A stretch of 64,000 bases of DNA, taken from Solibacillus merdavium. Lineage in GTDB: Bacteria; Bacillota; Bacilli; Bacillales_A; Planococcaceae. A program made the translations under genes and the position numbers. The stretch is taken from the NCBI RefSeq assembly GCF_014836935.1, contig NZ_JACSPW010000001.1, positions 124,001-188,000 of the forward strand, given 5' to 3'. This document shows positions 57,470 through 64,000 of the stretch, one piece after another. The notes beneath the pieces are model-generated. The model did not search any database, had not been told where the DNA came from, and saw only the letters and a list, made by a program, of their open reading frames with translations. The first letter of the stretch is position 1, and each line of letters starts with the position of its first letter.

Positions 57470-59629
57470 ATGACTAAGAATATTGAAACAGATTCCTTTT
57501 TCGAAGAGAATAATGAGGAACTGAATTCTAGAATTCATATTCTTGAGGAGATTGCCAAGCCCCAATATTATAATAACCGTGAATTGAGTTGGTTGGCATT
57601 TAATGAGCGTGTTCTGGAAGAAGCGGAGGATAAGAACAATCCGCTATTAGAGAGATTGAAATTTTTGGCAATATTCAGTTCGAACCTGGATGAGTTTTTT
57701 ATGGTTCGTGTCGCGGGGTTGCAAGATCAAATTCGTGCAGGATTCCACAAACCTGAAAATAAATCGGGATTGACACCAAAAGAGCAACTTGCAAAAATTG
57801 CTGAGCGTACACAAGCATTAGTTCGTCGTCAAACTGAAGTATATCGCTATTTAGTATATGAATTATTGCCGAAAGAAAATGTGCATATTCGCGATTTGAA
57901 ATTATTGAATCCCGAGCAGAAAAACTTCGTAAATGAATTATTTGAAGAGACTATTTTCCCTGTATTAACACCAGTTGCTGTCGATGCTTATCGCCCATTT
58001 CCAACTTTGTTAGGACGTACGCTTAACTTACTTGTCCGGTTGGAAAACAACATTCCGGACCCAGAAAATATGGATAGAGTGGCAATAGTACAGGTTCCGT
58101 CTGTATTGGACCGTTTTATTAAAGTACCATCAACAGGGAATGAAACGGTATTCGTATTATTGGAGGATGTAATTTCAAACAATATAAACCGTTTGTTTTT
58201 CGGTTATAAAGTAAAATCGACCCAAGCCTTTCGTTTAACAAGAAATGCTGATTTAACGATTCACGAGGAGGGCGCACAGGATCTTTTAGTAGAAATCGAA
58301 AAAGAGCTGAAAAAGCGTAAATGGGGCGTTGGTTCACGTTTGGAAGTCCGTGACGGTGAGATGAATGATGATGTTTTAGAGTATTTATTGGATGAATTTG
58401 AAATCGAGGAATCCGATGTATTTAAAATTGATGGACCGCTTGATTTAACAGCTATGTTTGCTTTTGTAAAGGTGATATCAGCGGGAAGAGAGCATTTAGA
58501 ATATGAAAGCTTTATTCCTCAGCCACCCCAAGATCTACAATCAGATGAAAATATTTATGAAAAAGCATTAACGCAGGATTTATTTTTCCATCATCCTTTT
58601 GAATCGTTTGTACCTATTGTCGACTTTATTTCTGAAGCAGCTGAAGATCCGAGTGTATTAGCAATTAAGCAAACCTTATATCGAGTAAGTGGAAATTCGC
58701 CCATTATACAAGCATTAAAACAAGCTGCAGAAAATGGCAAGCAGGTGACTGTGCTGGTGGAACTTAAGGCACGTTTTGATGAAGAAAATAATGTACATTG
58801 GGCAAAGCAGCTAGAACAGGCAGGCTGTCTTGTAATATATGGAATGAATAATTTGAAAACACATTCAAAAATTACACTAGTCGTGCGTCGAAGACAAGGA
58901 AAAATTGAGCGTTTCGTTCATTTAGGTACGGGCAATTATAATGATGCAACAGCGAAAATCTATACAGATATGGGTATTATTACTTCAAATAAAGAATTTG
59001 GTATTGATGCGACTAACTTCTTTAACTATTTGAGTGGCTATACGAGTAAGCCTAAATTTAATCATATTGTCGTTGCTCCTTTTGATATCCGCGATGAGTT
59101 CCTAAATTTAATCGAAAGGGAAATTGCGTTACATAAACAGCATGGCAATGGCTTTATCCGAGCAAAAATGAACTCATTAACGGATAAGGATTTAATGATG
59201 AAACTTTATGAAGCTTCTATTGCAGGGGTAAAAATCGAGCTTATTATTCGAGGGATTTGCTGCATTCGCCCAGGAATTCCCGGAATTTCGGAAAATATAA
59301 CTGTGTTAAGTATTGTAGGGCGATTCCTTGAGCATTCAAGAATTTTCTGGTTCCATCACAATGGAGAAAATAATATATATTTATCATCTGCTGATATGAT
59401 GACAAGGAATATGATTAAACGTGTAGAAATTCTATTCCCGATATATTCCGAGGAAATTAAAGAACGTATCCAACGAATTATGCTGACACAAATCGAGGAC
59501 AACCAAAAGGCAAGAATTCAAGACTCGAATGGTAATTACCGTTATAGGGAAGATCATAATAGTGAGCTTCGCATTAATAGTCAAGAAATCTTTTTAATTG
59601 AATCGCTTGGTACGATTGTAGAGGAATAA
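57470..59629 (+). CDS. ppk1: Polyphosphate kinase 1
   Basis: 719 residues. ATG 57470 chosen; the GTG at 57458 lies against the AAGGG site and within ppx. Four-domain PPK1: N-domain (NRELSWLAFNERVLEEAED), head domain, and two catalytic phospholipase-D-like domains. The autophosphorylated His is in NLKTHSKIT (His465), and RFLEHSRIFWF holds the second catalytic His. Makes inorganic polyphosphate from ATP. Downstream partner of ppx. Confidence 0.96.
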   Translation: MTKNIETDSFFEENNEELNSRIHILEEIAKPQYYNNRELSWLAFNERVLEEAEDKNNPLLERLKFLAIFSSNLDEFFMVRVAGLQDQIRAGFHKPENKSGLTPKEQLAKIAERTQALVRRQTEVYRYLVYELLPKENVHIRDLKLLNPEQKNFVNELFEETIFPVLTPVAVDAYRPFPTLLGRTLNLLVRLENNIPDPENMDRVAIVQVPSVLDRFIKVPSTGNETVFVLLEDVISNNINRLFFGYKVKSTQAFRLTRNADLTIHEEGAQDLLVEIEKELKKRKWGVGSRLEVRDGEMNDDVLEYLLDEFEIEESDVFKIDGPLDLTAMFAFVKVISAGREHLEYESFIPQPPQDLQSDENIYEKALTQDLFFHHPFESFVPIVDFISEAAEDPSVLAIKQTLYRVSGNSPIIQALKQAAENGKQVTVLVELKARFDEENNVHWAKQLEQAGCLVIYGMNNLKTHSKITLVVRRRQGKIERFVHLGTGNYNDATAKIYTDMGIITSNKEFGIDATNFFNYLSGYTSKPKFNHIVVAPFDIRDEFLNLIEREIALHKQHGNGFIRAKMNSLTDKDLMMKLYEASIAGVKIELIIRGICCIRPGIPGISENITVLSIVGRFLEHSRIFWFHHNGENNIYLSSADMMTRNMIKRVEILFPIYSEEIKERIQRIMLTQIEDNQKARIQDSNGNYRYREDHNSELRINSQEIFLIESLGTIVEE

Positions 59630-59637
59630 ACAAAGTA

Positions 59638-59675
59638 AAACTACTATGGGTGAAAAGACCATAGTAGTTTTTAAA
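59638..59675 (+). terminator. Terminator after ppk1
   Basis: AAACTACTATGG pairs perfectly with CCATAGTAGTTT around GTGAAAAGA, then TTTAAATTT. Confidence 0.88.
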
Positions 59676-59800
59676 TTTAAAATATAGAAAATTCCTGCTT
59701 AAAACAGAAAAATTTATATTTTAGTATGTATTTGCAGTCTATTGTAGTAAAATATAAATATGAATGGTTGTTCATTTTATATTCAAAGGGGATGTATGGA

Positions 59801-60568
59801 ATGCTACAAAATAAGACGATTATTATTACAGGTGGCTCTAGCGGGATGGGGCTTGGGATGGCGAAGCAGTTCGTGAAAGAGGGAGCAAACATTGTTATTA
59901 CCGGCCGCGATACAGAACGCCTTGAAAATGCAAAGAAAGAAATTTTAGCGATTGGTTCAACTATTGAGGTATTTCAAATGGATGTTCGTGAACCAGAGCA
60001 TGCTCAGGCAATGGTCGCTTTTACTGTAGAAAAATTTGGTCAAGTAGACGGCTTGGTAAATAATGCAGCGGGGAATTTTATAGTCCATGCTGAAAAATTA
60101 TCGCCAAATGGTTGGAAAGCGGTTATTGATATTGTTTTAAATGGTACATTTTATTGTTCTTCAGCAGTAGGGCGTTATTGGATTGAAAACGGTATTAAAG
60201 GTTCCATTCTTAATATGGTAGCAACATATGCATGGGGCGCAGGAGCAGGAGTTGTCCATTCTGCGGCTGCTAAAGCGGGTGTATTATCACTGACGCGCTC
60301 ACTAGCTGTTGAATGGGGAGGGCAATATGGTATTCGGGTGAATGCTATTGCTCCAGGTCCAATTGAACGTACAGGTGGCGCGGATAAATTATGGGAATCA
60401 GAGGAACAGGCAAAGCGTACAATTAATTCTGTACCTTTAAAACGACTTGGTACCCCAGAAGAAATCGCGGATTTAGCAACATTTATGCTATCTGATAAAG
60501 CAAGATATTTAAATGGTGAGTGCATTACATTGGACGGTGGTCAATGGCTGAATCAACACCCGTTCTAA
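59801..60568 (+). CDS. SDR-family 2,4-dienoyl-CoA reductase-like oxidoreductase (YkuF-like)
   Basis: 255 residues. ATG 59801 is nine bases after AAAGGGG; other in-frame ATGs upstream lack that spacing. Rossmann motif TGGSSGMGLGMA (about 10-21), NNAAGNF, and GGxW-type end with LDGGQWL. Catalytic Lys is in SAAAKAGVLSLTRSLAVEWG, but the usual Tyr of YxxxK is replaced by Ser (SAAAK), as in peroxisomal-type 2,4-dienoyl-CoA reductases, which use other residues. Role in unsaturated fatty-acid oxidation is inferred from YkuF. Confidence 0.88.
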   Translation: MLQNKTIIITGGSSGMGLGMAKQFVKEGANIVITGRDTERLENAKKEILAIGSTIEVFQMDVREPEHAQAMVAFTVEKFGQVDGLVNNAAGNFIVHAEKLSPNGWKAVIDIVLNGTFYCSSAVGRYWIENGIKGSILNMVATYAWGAGAGVVHSAAAKAGVLSLTRSLAVEWGGQYGIRVNAIAPGPIERTGGADKLWESEEQAKRTINSVPLKRLGTPEEIADLATFMLSDKARYLNGECITLDGGQWLNQHPF

Positions 60569-60635
60569 AAAGTATAGTCTGCCATTAATTGCTACATACT
60601 ATTGCTAATCGTAGAAGGAGGCGATCGCGATAGGT

Positions 60636-60866
60636 ATGTGGCTATATCCAACGATTTTCGTTGTGATTCTTCTTAGTTTTATTGGCTACTATTTGACGGT
60701 TCGTGTTGGTCATAATATAGAGGATAGTGGGCAAGAGCGAGATTCTGAAGTGCCTGAAGAAATTCAGGAGCACCCTTTTTTGCTTAATCCGATTATTTTA
60801 TCCTATGTTGTTTTTGGAGCATTTACCGGGGTTATTATTTTCTATTACTGGGCAAGAGGATACTGA
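60636..60866 (+). CDS. Small membrane protein with two helices, unknown function
   Basis: 76 residues: helix 1 (TIFVVILLSFIGYYLTV), an acidic loop (EDSGQERDSEVPEE), helix 2 (IILSYVVFGAFTGVIIFYYW). Start is uncertain: AAGGAGG (60615-60621) is 14 bases from ATG 60636 but eight from an in-frame ATA at 60630. Not recognised. Confidence 0.7.
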   Translation: MWLYPTIFVVILLSFIGYYLTVRVGHNIEDSGQERDSEVPEEIQEHPFLLNPIILSYVVFGAFTGVIIFYYWARGY

Positions 60867-61079
60867 CTTTTATGCATAATGAGACGTTTTTACTCGTCTA
60901 ATTATGCTTTTTCTTTTTTTGAATAGGCACCTTTCTTAGTAATAAAGTTGATTGGTATGGTATTATAAGTATGAGAGAAGTTGTTTTGTCATAGGGCAGA
61001 ACATACGAATGACGGTAGTGGTTTTAGGTTATTGACTATTGGGCTACTTGTTATTAGCGGGAAAAAGGAGTAGAATGTC

Positions 61080-61523
61080 ATGATTTCAACGAACAACAGA
61101 GCTTTACTAGATATGCCTATTAAAGACTTTATTATTTCATCTGAGAAGGTAGCACATGTACAAAGTGGCAATAGCGCAGAGCATGCATTATTAGTATTAA
61201 CGAAAACCGGATATTCTTCCATTCCAGTATTGGACGTAAAGTATCGCTTAAAGGGGTTATTAAGTACAAAAATGATTACAGAGTCGATTTTAGGGCTAGA
61301 GCGAATTGAATATGATAAATTGGCTGATATTCGTGTCGATGAAGTAATGAATCAAGAAGTCGTGTATTTAAAAGTTTCTGATACGTTCCAGCGTGCCCTT
61401 GATTTAGTCATTAACCATGCCTTTTTATGTGTTGTCGATGACGAAGGTACATTTGTCGGTATAATGACTCGTAGAATTATTTTAAAACAATTAAAAAAAT
61501 ATATTTATCAACATAACGCTTAA
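61080..61523 (+). CDS. cbpB: CBS-domain protein CbpB/DarB (c-di-AMP-binding type)
   Basis: 147 residues consisting of a CBS pair (about 12-70 and 85-145). LLDMPIKDFIISSEKVAHV at the start and TGYSSIPVLDVKYRLKGLLS match YkuL/DarB, which binds c-di-AMP and, when free, stimulates the RelA/Rel alarmone synthetase and pyruvate carboxylase in Bacillus. Upstream of ccpC exactly as ykuL precedes ykuM in B. subtilis. Confidence 0.9.
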   Translation: MISTNNRALLDMPIKDFIISSEKVAHVQSGNSAEHALLVLTKTGYSSIPVLDVKYRLKGLLSTKMITESILGLERIEYDKLADIRVDEVMNQEVVYLKVSDTFQRALDLVINHAFLCVVDDEGTFVGIMTRRIILKQLKKYIYQHNA

Positions 61524-61530
61524 ATAGGAG

Positions 61531-61567
61531 ATCGGCAAAGTCCAAATGGATTTTGTCGATTTTTTAA
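61531..61567 (+). terminator. Terminator between cbpB and ccpC
   Basis: ATCGGCAAAGTCC pairs with GGATTTTGTCGAT (two G-T wobbles) around AAAT, followed by TTTTTAAT. Confidence 0.85.
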
Positions 61568-61593
61568 TCGATTAGATAGAAGGGAGAATGGCA

Positions 61594-62499
61594 ATGACAG
61601 CAACGGAAGCCGAAATTATTAAAGTATTGGCAGAAGAAAAAAACATGCGAAAAGCGGCAGAGCGTCTATTTTTAACACAGCCTGCTTTATCGCAAAGATT
61701 ACAATCAATTGAAAAGGAATGGGGGGCCCAACTTTTTATACGTTCCCAAAAGGGGCTGACACCGACACCTGCGGGAGAGCTCGTTATTCAATATTCGAGC
61801 GAAATGATTATAAAGCGGGAAGACATTTTTGAAACAATCCAAGCATTGAATTCAAAGGTTCATGGTACATTAAAAATTGCGTGTGCCTCGATTGTAGGGC
61901 AAAATTGGTTACCAAAAGTGTTAAAGGATTATGTAACAAAATATCCTGATACAAAAATCTCTCTCATGACTGGCTGGAGCTCGGAAATCGTAAAAGCACT
62001 CTATGATGGAGAAGCGCATATCGGTATTGTCCGCGGTCAATCGGAATGGAAGGGAAAAAAGATACACTTATTTCGAGATACAATGTATTTAGTAGATAAA
62101 GAAATTAAAGATATGGAAGATATTATTACATCGGATAGACCTTTTATTCAGTTTAAAAGTGATTCAAACTATTATCAGGAAATTCAGCAATGGTGGCAGC
62201 GTCATTTCAACTATAATCCAAAGCATCAAATTATCGTGGATCAAATTGAAACATGTAAGCAAATGGCATTGAACGGAATTGGCTATGCAATTTTACCTTC
62301 TATTACGTTAAACGGTGAGGAAAATGTTCATAAAATTTCCTTAACAAATAATGAAAAAGATGATGGTTTAGGTTTAACACGTGATACTTGGCTGATAGGC
62401 TATGAATCAACATTTGAACTGCGTCAAGTGCAGGCATTTGTTGATGTGGTGCAAGATCATGCGCGCTGTCTTTATGATTATTCAAAAGAAACCAATTAA
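61594..62499 (+). CDS. ccpC: LysR-family regulator CcpC (YkuM-like)
   Basis: 301 residues. ATG 61594 is preferred (AGGGAG seven bases upstream); the in-frame ATG 61588 is too close to it. LysR helix-turn-helix MRKAAERLFLTQPALSQRLQSIEKEWGAQLF, then an effector domain. CcpC represses citB and citZ in response to citrate in B. subtilis. Position between cbpB and dapH is as in B. subtilis. Confidence 0.87.
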   Translation: MTATEAEIIKVLAEEKNMRKAAERLFLTQPALSQRLQSIEKEWGAQLFIRSQKGLTPTPAGELVIQYSSEMIIKREDIFETIQALNSKVHGTLKIACASIVGQNWLPKVLKDYVTKYPDTKISLMTGWSSEIVKALYDGEAHIGIVRGQSEWKGKKIHLFRDTMYLVDKEIKDMEDIITSDRPFIQFKSDSNYYQEIQQWWQRHFNYNPKHQIIVDQIETCKQMALNGIGYAILPSITLNGEENVHKISLTNNEKDDGLGLTRDTWLIGYESTFELRQVQAFVDVVQDHARCLYDYSKETN

Positions 62500-62573
62500 A
62501 AAAGTTTTAATTTGGCTGAAAATTTAGTACAATTAGTCGTGTTAAAAAAACTAACATGCAGTGGGGTGTCTAT

Positions 62574-63287
62574 ATGGAAAAATTAAATGCACAACAAATT
62601 ATTGATTTTATTTCTCAATCTAAAAAGGTTACACCAGTAAAGGTTTATGTAAAGGGTAACGGTGTTGCAGATTTATCATATGGTGAACAAAGTAAAGTTT
62701 TTGGTGAAGGGAACCATGCTGTTGTATTCGGTGAATGGTCAGATATTGAGGCTTCGTTAAAAGAACATGCTCAACACATTGAAGATTATGTTGTAGAAAA
62801 TGATCGCCGTCATTCAGGTGTTCCACTTTTAGATTTAAAACATGTAAACGCACGTATTGAACCAGGTGCAATTATCCGTGATCAAGTAACGATTGGCGAT
62901 AATGCAGTCATTATGATGGGTGCAATTATTAATATTGGTGCTGAAATCGGAGCAAAAACGATGATTGATATGGGCGTTGTATTAGGTGGTCGCGCAACAG
63001 TCGGAGAAAATTGCCATATTGGTGCCGGATCGGTACTAGCAGGTGTCGTGGAGCCACCTAGTGCTTTACCAGTTGTAGTAGAAGATGATGTAGTAATCGG
63101 TGCTAATGCGGTTGTATTGGAAGGTGTGCGTATCGGTAAAGGAGCGGTTGTAGCAGCTGGTGCGATCGTTATTAAAGATGTAGAACCATACACAGTCGTG
63201 GCAGGCGTTCCTGCTCGTGAAATTAAAAAATTAGATGAAAAAACGAAGTCAAAAACAGAAATTATAGATTCATTAAGACAGTTATAA
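62574..63287 (+). CDS. dapH: Tetrahydrodipicolinate N-acetyltransferase DapH
   Basis: 237 residues with a small N-terminal domain and a left-handed beta-helix made of hexapeptide repeats (about 90-200: [24 protein letters not shown] and following). ATG 62574 follows GTGGGGTG. Makes N-acetyl-L-2-amino-6-oxopimelate in the acetylase branch of diaminopimelate/lysine synthesis. Operon with dapL, 14 bases apart. Supplies lysine for the wall and dipicolinate-pathway relatives for spores. Confidence 0.96.
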   Translation: MEKLNAQQIIDFISQSKKVTPVKVYVKGNGVADLSYGEQSKVFGEGNHAVVFGEWSDIEASLKEHAQHIEDYVVENDRRHSGVPLLDLKHVNARIEPGAIIRDQVTIGDNAVIMMGAIINIGAEIGAKTMIDMGVVLGGRATVGENCHIGAGSVLAGVVEPPSALPVVVEDDVVIGANAVVLEGVRIGKGAVVAAGAIVIKDVEPYTVVAGVPAREIKKLDEKTKSKTEIIDSLRQL

Positions 63288-63301
63288 GAAGGTAGGGTGT
63301 T

Positions 63302-64000
63302 ATGAGCCATCTCATTGATATAAGACGGGACCTACATAAAATTCCGGAAATAGGATTTAAGGAATTCAAAACACAAAGCTATTTATTGCAGTTCATTTCA
63401 AGCTTAAATCAACAATATCTGCAAATCACAACGTGGAAAACGGGTATCGTCGTTTATATAAAAGGAACGAATCCAACAAAACTAATCGGTTGGCGAACAG
63501 ATATTGATGGGCTTCCAGTACAGGAGGAAACGGGATTACCGTTTTCTTCGGAGTTTGGAGGGTATATGCATGCCTGTGGACATGATTGTCATATGGCGAT
63601 TGCGCTTGGTTTAGTTGAAGCTTTTTCAAAACAGCCTCCAATACAGAATGTCGTAATCTATTTTCAGCCGGCAGAGGAAGGACCAGGGGGAGCAGAACCG
63701 ATGCTTGAGTGGTTAAGAGCCGAACACCCACTGCTTGTTGCCGATGAAATCTATGCACTGCATATTGCTCCTGAGTATCCTGTAGGGACCATTGCGACTA
63801 AGCCAGAACTATTATTTGCGAATACGTCTGAGCTATTCATCGATTTAAAAGGTATTGGCGGGCATGCAGCCTACCCACATAAGACACGAGATATGACAAT
63901 TGCAGCGGCGAATTTACTTTTGCAGCTCCAAACAGTTATTAGCCGGAATGTTGACCCGATGGATAGTGCAGTTATTACGGTAGGAAAAATGACAGCCGGC
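63302..64000 (+). CDS. dapL: N-acetyldiaminopimelate deacetylase, 3' end cut by window
   Basis: First 233 residues visible. M20 metallopeptidase fold: [14 protein letters not shown], metal ligands in [10 protein letters not shown] (about 91-100), catalytic EEGPGG and the lid domain starting near [18 protein letters not shown]. Removes acetate from N-acetyl-LL-diaminopimelate. Follows dapH as ykuR follows ykuQ. Continues beyond the right edge. Confidence 0.94.
   Translation, partial: MSHLIDIRRDLHKIPEIGFKEFKTQSYLLQFISSLNQQYLQITTWKTGIVVYIKGTNPTKLIGWRTDIDGLPVQEETGLPFSSEFGGYMHACGHDCHMAIALGLVEAFSKQPPIQNVVIYFQPAEEGPGGAEPMLEWLRAEHPLLVADEIYALHIAPEYPVGTIATKPELLFANTSELFIDLKGIGGHAAYPHKTRDMTIAAANLLLQLQTVISRNVDPMDSAVITVGKMTAG

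Noticed and set aside
1-64000. CRISPR arrays, insertion sequences, prophage or tRNA genes
   Set aside because: No regularly spaced repeats, transposase-like or phage-like proteins, or cloverleaf sequences were recognised on reading; a tRNA search tool was not available.

Overview
The window looks like chromosomal DNA of a spore-forming Gram-positive bacterium with low-to-moderate GC. It most resembles the Solibacillus/Lysinibacillus side of the Planococcaceae (inference from content; no search was run). Reasons: strong AGGAGG-type ribosome sites with frequent TTG/GTG starts, Bacillus-type gene order (yjbK-yjbL-relQ-nadK-rluA type; yjcZ/spoVIF/yjcF-G-H; cbpB-ccpC-dapH-dapL), many sporulation genes, three proteins with S-layer homology (SLH) domains, and a stand-alone MurE whose substrate motif is DDPR rather than DNPR, as expected for a lysine-type wall. 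No rRNA, tRNA, CRISPR array, insertion sequence or prophage was recognised.

Layout. 1-5.4 kb: CYTH protein, UPF0738 protein, small alarmone synthetase, NAD kinase, pseudouridine synthase, MgtE magnesium transporter. 5.1-8.8 kb: spore genes (CotO-like, CotZ/ExsY-like, YhcN-type lipoprotein, spoVAC-spoVAD-spoVAEb, YjcZ, SpoVIF). 9-12.2 kb: YjcF/YjcG/YjcH, YutG-type PgpA, secreted thermonuclease. 12.3-24.3 kb: a cobalamin-riboswitch operon. 24.6-31.7 kb: a heme/iron (Isd-like) operon. 32-44 kb: housekeeping (aldehyde dehydrogenase, PAS kinase, MurE, VanZ-like protein, RF3, NRDE protein, RND pump). 44.2-46.7 kb: yybP-ykoY riboswitch with TerC, then a Ktr/Trk channel. 46.8-64 kb: B12-binding radical SAM protein, kinase plus MarR regulator, small proteins, Spo0E-like protein, CheV, Ppx-Ppk polyphosphate pair, SDR, CbpB, CcpC, DapH, DapL (cut by the window end).

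The most interesting system is at 12.3-24.3 kb. A strong promoter and cobalamin riboswitch precede a 1968-residue surface protein with two transcobalamin-C-terminal-like (DUF4430) domains, an alpha-barrel like that of intrinsic factor/transcobalamin, and SLH repeats. Next come a 513-residue SLH-anchored protein carrying only the barrel, a lipoprotein carrying only the DUF4430 domain, and a complete ECF transporter (EcfT, fused double ATPase, S component) joined by overlapping reading frames. My reading is that this is a bacterial surface B12-capture device built from the two halves of the animal B12 carriers, present both fused and split, feeding a dedicated CbrT-type ECF importer.

Directly downstream, behind its own Fur-like operator, is a second tetrapyrrole scavenging operon: an IsdC-like NEAT protein with a sortase B signal, a NEAT/SLH protein, an IsdE-F-type ABC transporter, sortase B, and an EfeM-like lipoprotein whose HxxE metal motif is lost. 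Together the two operons form about 19 kb devoted to corrinoid and heme/iron capture at an S-layer-covered surface.
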